This document shows, in pieces, positions 51,602 through 62,554 of a stretch of 64,000 nucleotides of DNA. Within the stretch, counting starts at the first letter, position 1. Every line of letters begins with the position of its first letter. The translations under genes and the position numbers were made by a program. The notes under the pieces are model-generated. The model saw nothing but the letters and a program-made list of their open reading frames with translations. It was not told the DNA's origin and did no database searches. This DNA comes from Halobacillus yeomjeoni (lineage in GTDB: Bacteria; Bacillota; Bacilli; Bacillales; Halobacillaceae). The stretch lies in the NCBI RefSeq assembly GCF_020171525.1, contig NZ_JAIVAI010000001.1, positions 992,001 through 1,056,000 on the forward strand, given 5' to 3'.

Positions 51602-52483
51602 TCAATACCTCGGCTTTCTGTTTTGGATTTCATCTAAAAACTGCAAATAATGTTCGTAGCGTTGTTTTGAGATTGTTCCCTCTTCAACGCCTGCTTTGAC
51701 TGCACATTTCGGCTCTTTGTTGTGAAGACATCCTCGGAATTTGCAGCCATCCTGGACAGCTACGAATTCTGGAAAGCATTCCGGAAGCTGGTCAAGCTGA
51801 AGATCACCGAATTCCAGAGAGCTGAATCCAGGTGTGTCTGCGACAAGGCCATTAGAAATTTCATAAAGTTCCACGTGACGGGTCGTATGTTTCCCACGGC
51901 CAAGGCTCTGTGAAATTTCATCCGTATCAATGGAAAGGCGCGGGTCGATCGAATTCAACAGCGAAGATTTTCCTACGCCTGACTGACCTGCAATGACTGT
52001 GGTCCGTCCTGCAAGATGGTCCTGGATCAAATCCATCGATTCGGCATCCTGAACAGCGGATAAGATGACAGAATAACCGATTTGTTCATACATCTCTTTG
52101 TATTCTTCCATCTCTTTCGTCTGCTCTTCATCCAATTGATCCATCTTGGAAATGACGATGAATGGTTCGATCCGCTTCGCTTCCACAAGAACAAGGAAAC
52201 GATCCAATAGCAGAGCATTGAAGTCCGGATGAGTGGCTGATGTTACGATCAGAGCTTGATCGACATTGGCAATCGGAGGCCGGACAAATTCATTTTTCCT
52301 TTTTTCGATGGATAAAATATAACCTTCATCCTGCTTGTCTGCTTTGAATTCGACGATGTCTCCGACCAGTGGACTGACTTTCTTCTTTCTGAAATTCCCC
52401 CGGCCCCTGCACTGATAAACGGTCCCTTCGTGCAATACATAATAAAAGCCGCTCAGCGCTTTGATTATCTTTCCTACTGCCAT
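51602..52483 (-). CDS. rsgA: Ribosome biogenesis GTPase RsgA (YloQ)
   Basis: The 293-residue circularly permuted GTPase matures the 30S subunit. It has an N-terminal OB-fold (about 1-65, ALSGFYYVL to [13 protein letters not shown]), then the permuted GTPase motifs in the order G4 (VISKMDQLD), G1 ([14 protein letters not shown]), G2/G3 ([17 protein letters not shown]). A C-terminal zinc site follows ([14 protein letters not shown]). AAGAAGGTG lies before the ATG. It sits between prkC (12 bases upstream) and rpe. Confidence 0.96.
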   Translation of the reverse strand: MAVGKIIKALSGFYYVLHEGTVYQCRGRGNFRKKKVSPLVGDIVEFKADKQDEGYILSIEKRKNEFVRPPIANVDQALIVTSATHPDFNALLLDRFLVLVEAKRIEPFIVISKMDQLDEEQTKEMEEYKEMYEQIGYSVILSAVQDAESMDLIQDHLAGRTTVIAGQSGVGKSSLLNSIDPRLSIDTDEISQSLGRGKHTTRHVELYEISNGLVADTPGFSSLEFGDLQLDQLPECFPEFVAVQDGCKFRGCLHNKEPKCAVKAGVEEGTISKQRYEHYLQFLDEIQNRKPRY

Positions 52484-52495
52484 GTTTTCACCTTC

Positions 52496-54520
52496 TTAAT
52501 ACGGAACACTACCTTCTTCAACGACTTCGTCCCCTCTCTGAACTTTATACGATGCTTCCGTTCCCGGTTTGATCGTAAGAGGGATTTCAAACGTAGTATC
52601 TTCCGTGATCATTTGTTCTTTATACACATCCGTGATCTTATTGTTCATATCTCCAACGTAAATGAGCACCTTTTGTTCTTTCGGCTGCTCCTCGCCTTCC
52701 CCGCTCTCACCTTCATCCGTAGACTCAGGCTGCTTATAAGGAACAGTCACCTTGACGGTTTCCGTACGCGGAGGCTGTTCTTTCGTGCCGAGAGAAATGG
52801 TGATGGATACTGTCGAGCCTTCTTCTACAGATGAAAAAGCTTCAGGGCTTTGGGAAATCACATTACCCTGTGGCACTTGATTGGAATAATTCTCAGTTAC
52901 GTTCGCCTTCAAGTTGTTATCTTCCAAATATTGTTTCGCTTCTTCTTCCGTCATCCCCGTCAACGGGCGTAAGTTTACCATCGGTGGTCCTTTACTGACG
53001 CGCAGGATCACGTTCGTCTCATCAGGGATAACTTTTTCGTCCGGCTGAGGAGACATATGCTCGATGACTTGACCATCGGGCTCATCACTATTCACATAAA
53101 CAGGGACGACACTTTTATATCCCTTACTTTCCAGTTCACTCGTGACCCTCTCGATATCCTGTCCTGTATAATCTCCCAGCTCGACTTTCTCTCTGCCCCG
53201 GCTGGAATAAACGATGACAGTGGATTCCTCTTTTATCATCATCCCGGGCTCAGGGTCGGTCTTTATGACGTACCCTTCTTCCACATCATCGGAGAACATC
53301 GTTCTACGATCCACATCAAGGTTGAGGTCACTCAGTTCACTGTACGCTTCTTCGTATTCTTTACCGGTGACATCGATCATTTCAACATCTGCAGGTTGAA
53401 CGATCCCAGGTATCGTAAAGATAGCCACACCCGCTGCAATGACTAAAAGGGCAAGCAACGAAACGACCCAAGGCCATTTCTTTTTCTTCTTTTTCTGTCC
53501 AGCTTTCTTCATAGAGCCTGTTTCACCATTCGGTTTCCCGGCACCACTTACGATCGTGTTGGAATTCGTCTGGTGATGGATAATGGTGTTTTCTCCTGTG
53601 TCCTCTTGATATGAATCATTGGTAATCACAGGTATCGCTTTCGTTTTTTCATCGTCACCATCTTCTTCCGGTACTTTGAACAAAGGTTCGTCATATCTCT
53701 CCGGATCGAGCGCAGACTCTAAATCATCTTCCATTTCAAAGACTGAAGAGTAACGGTGAAACGGATCTTTGGATGTGGCTTTCAACACGATATTTTCGAC
53801 ACTTTGAGGAAAATCTTCAATCCACCTTTTCAAAGATGGCGTCTCATGCTGTAGATGCTTCAAAGCAATCGACACTGGAGACTCCCCGGAAAATGGAAGA
53901 CGTCCTGTAAGTAATTCGAAAAAGACGATCCCTAAAGAATAAACGTCGGACTTCTTAGTGGCCATTCCCCCGCGGGCCTGTTCAGGAGAAAGGTAATGGA
54001 CAGAACCAAGCACAGAATTCGTCTGCGTCAGTGCAGTGGCACTCAATGCCATTGCGATTCCGAAGTCCGTCACCTTTACATGTCCATAATGGTCGATCAA
54101 AATGTTCTGCGGTTTAATGTCACGGTGCACAATATCGTTATCATGGGCATGACCAATCGCCGTCGTGATCTGTTTCATGATATCGACGGCTTCAGAAATC
54201 TCGATCGGGCTGTTCTTCTGGATGTACTGCTTCAATGTCATACCATCGACAAACTCCATGACCATGTAATAAATCTCTTCTTCTTCACCGACATCATAAA
54301 TATTGACGATATTCGGATGTGATAAGCTGGTCGCCGACTGGGCTTCTCTATGGAACCGGGCAATGAACTCTTCATCGTTTCCATGCTCTAGACGCAAAAC
54401 TTTGATCGCGACGTTCCGGTCCAATATGATATCGTGTGCCAAATAGACATTGGCCATCCCTCCGCCGCCTATCATCTCCTTGACTTTGTAACGTTCACTA
54501 AGGAGACGGTTGATCAGCAT
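52496..54520 (-). CDS. prkC: PASTA-domain Ser/Thr protein kinase PrkC
   Basis: The 674-residue kinase has an N-terminal Hanks-type domain (about 1-275: glycine loop GGGGMANVY, Lys40 in VAIKVLR, HRDIKPQN, DFGIAMA). An acidic linker, one membrane helix preceded by KKKKKWPW (near residue 350) and three extracellular PASTA repeats (about 375-580) follow. The tail of about 90 residues is rich in Glu/Pro. PrkC senses peptidoglycan fragments and phosphorylates EF-Tu, EF-G and division/wall proteins. The ATG overlaps the prpC stop by 7 bases, so kinase and phosphatase are co-translated. Confidence 0.97.
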   Translation of the reverse strand: MLINRLLSERYKVKEMIGGGGMANVYLAHDIILDRNVAIKVLRLEHGNDEEFIARFHREAQSATSLSHPNIVNIYDVGEEEEIYYMVMEFVDGMTLKQYIQKNSPIEISEAVDIMKQITTAIGHAHDNDIVHRDIKPQNILIDHYGHVKVTDFGIAMALSATALTQTNSVLGSVHYLSPEQARGGMATKKSDVYSLGIVFFELLTGRLPFSGESPVSIALKHLQHETPSLKRWIEDFPQSVENIVLKATSKDPFHRYSSVFEMEDDLESALDPERYDEPLFKVPEEDGDDEKTKAIPVITNDSYQEDTGENTIIHHQTNSNTIVSGAGKPNGETGSMKKAGQKKKKKKWPWVVSLLALLVIAAGVAIFTIPGIVQPADVEMIDVTGKEYEEAYSELSDLNLDVDRRTMFSDDVEEGYVIKTDPEPGMMIKEESTVIVYSSRGREKVELGDYTGQDIERVTSELESKGYKSVVPVYVNSDEPDGQVIEHMSPQPDEKVIPDETNVILRVSKGPPMVNLRPLTGMTEEEAKQYLEDNNLKANVTENYSNQVPQGNVISQSPEAFSSVEEGSTVSITISLGTKEQPPRTETVKVTVPYKQPESTDEGESGEGEEQPKEQKVLIYVGDMNNKITDVYKEQMITEDTTFEIPLTIKPGTEASYKVQRGDEVVEEGSVPY

Positions 54521-55278
54521 TCATCCGCACCCTCTTTCACGTCGCGTTCGTCATAATGTACGACTGCGAGGGTGATGTTGTCTTCTCCACCACGTTCATT
54601 AGCCAGGTCGATCAACTGCCGGCCATATTCTTTCCAATCGCCTTCAAAATTTGTCAGTTCAGACAGCTCTTCTTCATGAACTTTATTGGTCAGTCCATCA
54701 GAACATAACAACAATCGATTGTCAGGCTCGAATTCCAATGTTGATATATCTGCAGAAACTTTCGCCTCTGTTCCGAGCGCCTTCAATAACACATTTTTTC
54801 TCGGGTGATGTTCCGCTTCTTCATAGCTGATCTGCCCCGATTTCACAAGTTCATTCACAAGGGAATGATCTTCCGTCAAGCGTTTAAACCCGTATTCGTT
54901 CGCCATATAAATCCGGCTGTCACCGATATGGCCGATTGTAACGAAGTTATCAGTACAGACGGCTGCGACAACGGTGGTTCCCATACCATGACACTCTTCA
55001 TGCTGCTCGGCATATTCCTTGATTTCATCGTTGACCACTTCGATGGCCCCTCTAAGCCATTCCTCTGAGTGCTCCGGACTGTTCAAAGCGTCAACTTCCT
55101 GCCATTTCTTATGTAAGTGGGAAGTCGCCATTTCACTGGCGACATCTCCCGCTCGGTGTCCACCCATTCCGTCAGCGACGACAGCGAGGACTTGACCGGA
55201 CTGATTATAAAAGATCCCGCCTGCATCCTCATTATGATTTCTTACTTTTCCTTGATCGGTAAGAAAATAGCCATTCAT
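54514..55278 (-). CDS. prpC: PPM-type Ser/Thr protein phosphatase PrpC
   Basis: The 254-residue PP2C phosphatase dephosphorylates PrkC targets. Metal-binding motifs are GKVRNHNEDAGG, VVADGMGGHRAGDVAS, IGHIGDSRIYM, LLLCSDGLTN and GGEDNITLAVV. AGGTGA lies 4 bases before the ATG giving MNGYFLTDQGK, which aligns with the B. subtilis N-terminus. A longer start 11 codons upstream overlaps the rsmB stop (TAATG) and is less likely. In B. subtilis rlmN lies directly before prpC; here rsmB does. Confidence 0.95.
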   Translation of the reverse strand: MNGYFLTDQGKVRNHNEDAGGIFYNQSGQVLAVVADGMGGHRAGDVASEMATSHLHKKWQEVDALNSPEHSEEWLRGAIEVVNDEIKEYAEQHEECHGMGTTVVAAVCTDNFVTIGHIGDSRIYMANEYGFKRLTEDHSLVNELVKSGQISYEEAEHHPRKNVLLKALGTEAKVSADISTLEFEPDNRLLLCSDGLTNKVHEEELSELTNFEGDWKEYGRQLIDLANERGGEDNITLAVVHYDERDVKEGADEC

Positions 55279-55310
55279 GGACTCACCTACTTTCATCATT
55301 TGACTACTCA

Positions 55311-56663
55311 TTATTCACTCTTCCTCACGAATCGGGTCAGGAAAAAACCATCCGTATCCCAATCTTGAGGGAAAAGCTGTAATCCGTATTCACTCAGTCC
55401 CGTCGATGACTTCAACTCTTCAGGTAGATCATCGGTGAAGGTCGGGTCCAGTTGAAACTCCGGATGCGCTTTTAAGAAGTGCTGCACCGCTTCCTCGTTT
55501 TCGTGCCTGTCGACGGTACATGTACTATATACGAGCTTTCCGCCTTCTTTTAACAAAGGTGACACTTTCTCAAGCAGATCATCTTGAATCTTCCGCAGAG
55601 AGAAAATGTCTTCTTTCTTCTTATGATATTTGATATCAGGTTTTCCACGCAATACTCCGAGTCCTGAACAAGGAGCATCGAGAAGGATCCGATCAAAAGT
55701 ATCCGACTCATGTCGTTCATCCAGTTTCCTTGAATCGGCTTGACTCGCTTTGATCGTTGTCAGTTGAAGCTGTTCCGCTTTTTCATTAACGAGCTTCGCC
55801 TTTTTCTCATGCAGGTCATAGGCTATGACAGTACCTTCATCTTCAAGCTTTTCAGCGATGTGTGTCGTTTTCCCGCCCGGGGCACTGCATGCATCCAGAA
55901 CGGTCATGCCTTTTTCAAGATCCATCATTTCTGCAACCAGCATCGAACTCTGGTCCTGAACGGTCAGCTTTCCTTCTTGGAACAAAGGATGATTCAAAAT
56001 GTTGCCTTGTGATACGATGAATCCTTGTTTTGAAAAGATGCTCTCTTCCACTTTGTAACCATCTTCACGCAGCTGTTCCATCGCTTCGTCTCTCGTCAAA
56101 CGTAAAGGCTGGACACGGACACTCATCGGCAAATGATGCATATTGGCCCGGCACATGTCTTCCGTCACGTCTTTTCCGTACTGGCTCACCCAGCGTTCCA
56201 CAAGCCATTTCGGGTGACTCGTTTCAACTGCCAACCGCTGGATGGGATCTTTGATCTCATCAAGATCTCTGATTCCTTTACGCTGGATGTTCCTCAACAC
56301 TCCGTTGGTGAAAGAAGAAATCCCTTTGTGACCTTTTTTCTTGGAAATCTCGACGGCTTCGTGAATGATCGCATGGTCCGGTACCCTCTCCAAGAAAACC
56401 ATTTGATAGACGGACATGTACAGCAGCCACCGTACCCAAGGTTTGATTTTCTTTTGCTTGGCGGTAAATGGCTCGAGATAAAAGTCGATCAAATCACGGC
56501 GCTGGAGGGTTCCATAAACAATCTCAGTCAAAAGTCCTCCATCTTGAGCGGAAAGGTTCAGCTTGTTGATTTCACGGTCAAGGAGGACGTGACTGTACCC
56601 TCCCTGCTCACCGATCCGGGTCAACAAATTTAGGGCCGTTTCTCTCAAAACATACTTAGTCAT
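55311..56663 (-). CDS. rsmB: 16S rRNA m5C967 methyltransferase RsmB
   Basis: The 450-residue enzyme has an N-terminal NusB-like RNA-binding domain (about 1-140, [50 protein letters not shown]) and a C-terminal SAM-dependent methyltransferase. Motif I is [17 protein letters not shown], motif IV is [19 protein letters not shown] and motif VI is [17 protein letters not shown], with both catalytic cysteines present. It methylates 16S rRNA C967. The ATG overlaps the fmt stop by 8 bases. Confidence 0.96.
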   Translation of the reverse strand: MTKYVLRETALNLLTRIGEQGGYSHVLLDREINKLNLSAQDGGLLTEIVYGTLQRRDLIDFYLEPFTAKQKKIKPWVRWLLYMSVYQMVFLERVPDHAIIHEAVEISKKKGHKGISSFTNGVLRNIQRKGIRDLDEIKDPIQRLAVETSHPKWLVERWVSQYGKDVTEDMCRANMHHLPMSVRVQPLRLTRDEAMEQLREDGYKVEESIFSKQGFIVSQGNILNHPLFQEGKLTVQDQSSMLVAEMMDLEKGMTVLDACSAPGGKTTHIAEKLEDEGTVIAYDLHEKKAKLVNEKAEQLQLTTIKASQADSRKLDERHESDTFDRILLDAPCSGLGVLRGKPDIKYHKKKEDIFSLRKIQDDLLEKVSPLLKEGGKLVYSTCTVDRHENEEAVQHFLKAHPEFQLDPTFTDDLPEELKSSTGLSEYGLQLFPQDWDTDGFFLTRFVRKSE

Positions 56664-57603
56664 GCTTTTCCCCCAGACGATCACCTACGGTTAAGGATTG
56701 ACCGGCGCCGTTGATGAACGCCTGTCCATCCATCCGTTTTTTGCCGGAAGGTTGTAACTCCGTAACTTTCAACGCTTTCCCATCACCGGTCTGGACCAAA
56801 AAGCCATTGTCTTCGATCGCAACGACCGTTCCAGGCTCTTTGTCGAACGTACCATTCACTTTTTCGGACCACCAGATCTTCATCGGTTTTCCGTTCCAGA
56901 ATGTATAAGCGACCGGCCAAGGATGCATGCCGCGGACGTGATTATAAACCGTCTGCTGATCCTTATTCCAATCGATCAATTCTTGTTCACGTTTGATATT
57001 CCCGGCGAATGTCGCTTGGGAGTGGTCCTGTTCTTCCGCTTCGATCTTTCCTTCCAACAAGTCAGGGAGAGTCGTAGCAAGAAGATCAGCACCTGCCACA
57101 GAGAGCTTATCATGAAGCGTCCCGACGTGATCTTCATCATCGATCGGTACCGTCACTTTCGAAAGCATATCGCCGGCATCCAGCTGCTTGACCATATACA
57201 TGATTGTGACCCCCGTCTCCTTCTTGCCTTCTATGATGGCGTAGTGAATCGGGGCCCCGCCACGGAACTCCGGCAGTAAAGAAGCGTGCACGTTGATGCA
57301 GCCATACTCAGGGGCTTCCAGTAAACCTTCAGGTAAAATTTGACCGAAGGCCGCTGTGACGATCAAGTCCGGCTTATATTTCAGTACTTCTTCATATTCA
57401 TCTTTGATTTTTTCAGGCTGGAATACAGGGATTCCGTGTTGTTCTGCTGCCACTTTGACCGGCGGCGGTGTCATCACCTTTTTTCTTCCTTTCGGTCGGT
57501 CGGGCTGAGTGATGACGAGCACCACGTCGTATTGATCCTCGACGAGGCGGTTTAAAACAGGGACCGCAAAATCCGGCGTCCCCATGAATGCTATGCGTGT
57601 CAT
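56656..57603 (-). CDS. fmt: Methionyl-tRNA formyltransferase
   Basis: The 315-residue enzyme formylates initiator Met-tRNA. It begins [15 protein letters not shown]; the catalytic segment has Asn and His in [20 protein letters not shown] and the Asp in [11 protein letters not shown]-terminal OB-like tRNA-binding domain follows. AAAGGA lies 11 bases before the ATG; four upstream codons are rejected. In B. subtilis def lies between priA and fmt, but here only 18 bases separate them, so no def gene is present at this site. Confidence 0.96.
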   Translation of the reverse strand: MTRIAFMGTPDFAVPVLNRLVEDQYDVVLVITQPDRPKGRKKVMTPPPVKVAAEQHGIPVFQPEKIKDEYEEVLKYKPDLIVTAAFGQILPEGLLEAPEYGCINVHASLLPEFRGGAPIHYAIIEGKKETGVTIMYMVKQLDAGDMLSKVTVPIDDEDHVGTLHDKLSVAGADLLATTLPDLLEGKIEAEEQDHSQATFAGNIKREQELIDWNKDQQTVYNHVRGMHPWPVAYTFWNGKPMKIWWSEKVNGTFDKEPGTVVAIEDNGFLVQTGDGKALKVTELQPSGKKRMDGQAFINGAGQSLTVGDRLGEKHD

Positions 57604-57621
57604 AAAACGGTTCATCCTTTC

Positions 57622-60033
57622 TTACATCAACTGATACGGCTGGAAATCCACCGTAATCTGTAGTCCGTTCTCTTGCTTCATTTCATCTTCGTAGTAGTGT
57701 AAAATGCGTTCGACTAACTTCCGCTGCTCTGGTTCCTTCTTGTATTTTACCATGCATTGGTAGCGATATCTATTGTTGATACGAGTCAGCGCAGATGGTG
57801 TCGGTCCGAGGACATGCGCTTGGTCCGAAAGCTTCTGTCTCATGAACTGGACGATTTTCTGCGTCACTTCCTGAACCTTCAGCTGATTCGGATGCGAAAC
57901 GGTGAATAACGTCAGGAAATAGTACGGAGGATAGTTGAACGCTTTTCTTAATTTCATTTCCTCGTTGAAAAATTGTTCATAATCGTATTGGCTGGCAAGA
58001 TCGATGCTGTAATGCTCCGGCGTATAAGTCTGAACGATGACTTCACCGGGCTTTTCATGCCGACCCGCACGGCCGCTCACCTGAGTCATAAGTTGAAACG
58101 TCTTCTCTGAAGCACGGAAATCCGGCAGGTTCAACAAGGCATCGGCCGCCATGACACCGACAAGCGTCACGTTTCCGAAATCTAGTCCTTTCGCAATCAT
58201 CTGCGTCCCGAGGAGTATATCAGCTTTATGTTCTCCGAACTGGGTCAACAATCGTTCATGTGCTCCTTTACGCCTCGTCGTATCGACGTCCATCCGGATG
58301 ACTCGCGCTTCCGGGATCAGCTGTTGTAAGGTCTCTTCGACTTTTTGAGTCCCTGTCCCGAAATATCGGATCGTTTTACTTTCACATTCCGGACATTCGG
58401 TCGGCATCGGCTCTTCATGCGAGCAGTAATGGCATTTCAGACGATGCTGATTTTTATGGTATGTGAGCGCGATGTCACAATGCGGACATTCGCTGACATG
58501 CCCGCAGTCCCTGCACATGACGAACGTTGAGTAGCCTCTTCGGTTCAAAAACAATACGACCTGTTCTTTCTTAGCGAGACGGTCTTCGATTTTTTCTTTC
58601 AACGTCCGGGAGAACATCGAGCGGTTCCCTTCATGCAGTTCTTCTCTCATATCGACGAGTTCGACTTCCGGCATGACAGCCTCATTCATCCGTTTCGAAA
58701 GCGTCAGCAGCTGATAGTTCCCTTTCACAGCGCGTGCATAACTTTCCAACGCCGGGGTCGCACTTCCGAGGACGACCGGACACCCGTGCGTCTTACCGCG
58801 TTCAACCGCAACGTCACGGGCGTGATAACGCGTCCGGTCCTCCTGCTTGTAGCTCGTCTCATGCTCTTCATCTATGATGATCAATCCGATTTTTGTAAAC
58901 GGGGCGAAAATCGCGGACCGTGCTCCTACGACGACCTGGACTTCCTTCCGCTGGATTTTTCTCCATTCATCGTACTTTTCTCCGGCAGAAAGCGCACTGT
59001 GCAGTACGGCCACTTTCGACCCGAACCGTCCTTTGAATCTCTCCACCATTTGCGGAGTCAGGGCAATTTCAGGGACGAGCATGATCGCTTCATTTCCTTC
59101 ATCGATGACCTTTTGGATCGATTGCAAGTATACTTCTGTCTTTCCACTCCCCGTCACTCCGTGAAGTAAAAAAACATCATGCTGACGCTGATCGATTGTT
59201 TTCAAAATCGGCTGAATGGCCGCTGCCTGCTCCTCGGTCAGCTGAAACGGCGTCGTCCGCTCGAACTCATGATTTTCATAAGGGTCCCGGAACACTTCCT
59301 GTTTATATTCGCGGATCACCCCGTCTTTCACGAGAGGTTTGAGGGAGGCTGCAGTCGTGGATAATGTTTCAAGCAGCTGTTTTTTCGGAATCGGCTCTTT
59401 ATTTTCTATAAAAAACTCTACGATAGCGCGTTGTTTTTTGGCTTGATTGGATAGATCGATCAGTGTTTCTTCCAGTTTCATCTCATCCACCTGAGGTTCG
59501 ACCATAGGGGTGACCTTTTTCGTCTCGCGGCTCTTCACTTCATAATGGACATCCACTTCTCCTTCGTGGATATGCTTGCGAAGGACTTGATAACTGACGC
59601 CTGACTTCTCAAATTCTTCGTAATCCATGACAGCCCGGCCATCGAACAATGCATCCAGTTCGGAATCCAATGGCGCTTCCGTCAACTTCCATAACTCTTT
59701 TCTATATTTCGCTTTCATGACTTGGGGGAGCATGACCTGCAGACATGAAATATAATAGCTGAGCGTCTGCTGGGAGAGCCATTTACCCAGGTGCAGGAGC
59801 TCTGGTGTGAGAGTCGGCGTCACATCCAGGACATCAGTGATGTTCTTCACTTTATCGAAGGAACTTTCTGCCGAAAGCGAAACGACGTACCCCATGATTT
59901 TTCTCGGTCCGAACGGGACGATGACACGGACGCCGGGCTGGACGATCCCTTCGAATTTCTCAGGAATCTTATAGTCGAACGGGCGGTTCGTGTTCTGTGA
60001 GGGTACATCAACGATGACATTCGCTATGTTCAC
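57622..60033 (-). CDS. priA: Primosomal helicase PriA
   Basis: The 803-residue helicase restarts stalled replication forks. It has an N-terminal 3'-DNA-binding domain (about 1-105), a winged-helix region, Walker A GVTGSGKTEVY and DEEH (Walker B) of the DEAH-type motor. The zinc-binding cysteines are set in CRDCGHVSECPHCD and CHYCSHEEPMPTECPEC. The later motif GTQMIAKGLDFGNV is typical. The start overlaps the coaBC stop by 4 bases (ATGA), so it is translationally coupled. Confidence 0.97.
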   Translation of the reverse strand: MNIANVIVDVPSQNTNRPFDYKIPEKFEGIVQPGVRVIVPFGPRKIMGYVVSLSAESSFDKVKNITDVLDVTPTLTPELLHLGKWLSQQTLSYYISCLQVMLPQVMKAKYRKELWKLTEAPLDSELDALFDGRAVMDYEEFEKSGVSYQVLRKHIHEGEVDVHYEVKSRETKKVTPMVEPQVDEMKLEETLIDLSNQAKKQRAIVEFFIENKEPIPKKQLLETLSTTAASLKPLVKDGVIREYKQEVFRDPYENHEFERTTPFQLTEEQAAAIQPILKTIDQRQHDVFLLHGVTGSGKTEVYLQSIQKVIDEGNEAIMLVPEIALTPQMVERFKGRFGSKVAVLHSALSAGEKYDEWRKIQRKEVQVVVGARSAIFAPFTKIGLIIIDEEHETSYKQEDRTRYHARDVAVERGKTHGCPVVLGSATPALESYARAVKGNYQLLTLSKRMNEAVMPEVELVDMREELHEGNRSMFSRTLKEKIEDRLAKKEQVVLFLNRRGYSTFVMCRDCGHVSECPHCDIALTYHKNQHRLKCHYCSHEEPMPTECPECESKTIRYFGTGTQKVEETLQQLIPEARVIRMDVDTTRRKGAHERLLTQFGEHKADILLGTQMIAKGLDFGNVTLVGVMAADALLNLPDFRASEKTFQLMTQVSGRAGRHEKPGEVIVQTYTPEHYSIDLASQYDYEQFFNEEMKLRKAFNYPPYYFLTLFTVSHPNQLKVQEVTQKIVQFMRQKLSDQAHVLGPTPSALTRINNRYRYQCMVKYKKEPEQRKLVERILHYYEDEMKQENGLQITVDFQPYQLM

Positions 60034-61235
60034 AACGATTCACCTTTCATCTCTTCAACAGCTTTTTGGAGGATGTTCGCTGCTAGTTCATCTTTGGACA
60101 TCAACGGGAACGTCTGTTTATCCCCTTGCTTCGTCAGCCAGATCGATACGTTCGTATCATGACCGAATCCAGCCCCCTCATCAGAGACGTTATTGATGAC
60201 GATCGCGTCGAGGTTTTTCTTCTCGAGTTTCTTCCGCCCGTATGATTCGATTTCCTGAGTTTCCGCTGCAAAACCAATCAAGTATTGGTGCTCTTTCCGT
60301 TCTCCAAGCTCCAGCAAGATATCTTTCGTCCGTTCCATCTCAACGGCATAATCCCCCGGAGCTTTTTTCATTTTGTGTTCATACGTCGTGCGCGGTCTGT
60401 AATCGGCCACCGCAGCGGACTTGATGACCAGATCACTGTCATGGTACCGTTCCATCACTGCCTGGTACATATCTTCCGCCGAAGTCACATCGACTCTCTC
60501 CACTCCGCTTGGTGTATCTAAATTCACAGGACCGGAGATCAGTGTTACATCAGCACCAAGCTTCGCCGCCTGTCTCGCCAAAGCAAAACCCATTTTGCCT
60601 GTAGACGGATTGGTAAAGAAGCGGACCGGATCGATTTTTTCCCGCGTCGGTCCAGCTGTGATCAACACCTTTTTCCCTTTTAAAAGCTGTTCTTTCTGCT
60701 CTTCTTGTTCCAACACTCTGACAATCGTCTCCGGCTCTTCCAGGCGTCCTTTGCCGACATACCCGCAAGCCAAATACCCTTCACCGGGCTCGATGAATTT
60801 GAATCCCCATGCGTCGAGTTGTTTCATATTGTTCATCACCGCTGGGTGGCTGTACATATGTACGTTCATTGCCGGGGCAATATAAACAGGGGCTTCCGTT
60901 GCGAGGAGTGTCGTTGAAAGCATGTCATCGGCGAGGCCGCCGGCCAATTTCCCTATGATGTTGGCTGTTGCCGGAGCCAATAAAAATAAATCCGCCCAAT
61001 CCGCTACATCGATGTGCTGGATTTGGGAGGGATCTTGTTCGTCGAAAGTGTCTGTGTAGACCGGCTGTCTCGACAGCGCCTGAAACGTCGTAGGCGCAAC
61101 GAAACGCTTGGCACTCTCAGTCATGATGACTTTCACGCTTGCCCCCGCCTGTACCAGTTTGCTTGTCAGTGCAGCCGCTTTATAAGCTGCAATACCTCCT
61201 GATACACCAAGGACGATTTTTTTCCCTTTTACCAT
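60030..61235 (-). CDS. coaBC: Bifunctional PPC decarboxylase / PPC synthetase CoaBC
   Basis: The 401-residue protein carries two steps of coenzyme A synthesis. The N-terminal flavin decarboxylase domain (CoaC, 1 to about 185) has GVSGGIAAYKA, the His-containing ADLFLLAPATANIIGK and the flap ACGYVGKGRLEEP. The C-terminal synthetase (CoaB) has ITAGPTREKIDPVRFFTN and STGKMGFALA. AGAGAGG lies 9 bases before the ATG chosen. A G+C-rich hairpin sits between it and rpoZ. Confidence 0.96.
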   Translation of the reverse strand: MVKGKKIVLGVSGGIAAYKAAALTSKLVQAGASVKVIMTESAKRFVAPTTFQALSRQPVYTDTFDEQDPSQIQHIDVADWADLFLLAPATANIIGKLAGGLADDMLSTTLLATEAPVYIAPAMNVHMYSHPAVMNNMKQLDAWGFKFIEPGEGYLACGYVGKGRLEEPETIVRVLEQEEQKEQLLKGKKVLITAGPTREKIDPVRFFTNPSTGKMGFALARQAAKLGADVTLISGPVNLDTPSGVERVDVTSAEDMYQAVMERYHDSDLVIKSAAVADYRPRTTYEHKMKKAPGDYAVEMERTKDILLELGERKEHQYLIGFAAETQEIESYGRKKLEKKNLDAIVINNVSDEGAGFGHDTNVSIWLTKQGDKQTFPLMSKDELAANILQKAVEEMKGESL

Positions 61236-61286
61236 CCCTAAAAACCTCTCTTTCGAGTGAAAAAGTTGGATATATACGCCAAGCGA

Positions 61287-61332
61287 TAGCAAAAGCCGCG
61301 CTTATTAGGTTGTAATAGCGCGGCTTTTGCTA
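61287..61332. other. Stable hairpin between rpoZ and coaBC
   Basis: TAGCAAAAGCCGCGCT and its complement form a perfect 16-bp stem with a 14-nt loop. The stem contains a GCGCGGCTTTTGC end that could terminate partially, reducing read-through from gmk-rpoZ into coaBC-priA. Confidence 0.6.
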
Positions 61333-61353
61333 CCGATATAAGCTAAAAAAGCT

Positions 61354-62475
<1,122 letters not shown>

Positions 62476-62554
62476 GGCTGTCTCCTCCTTCTACTTCCAA
62501 ACCACTATATTCGCTACCTCTATTATATGAAAAAACAGGGGTCAAACACAATTG

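Noticed and set aside
50694-51650. 318-codon plus-strand frame across the rpe region
   Set aside because: It is the antisense shadow of rpe and of the G+C-rich repeat, has no SD, and shows no protein family, while rpe on the other strand is complete.
58633-59169. 178-codon plus-strand frame inside priA
   Set aside because: Opposite-strand shadow of priA with no recognisable domain.
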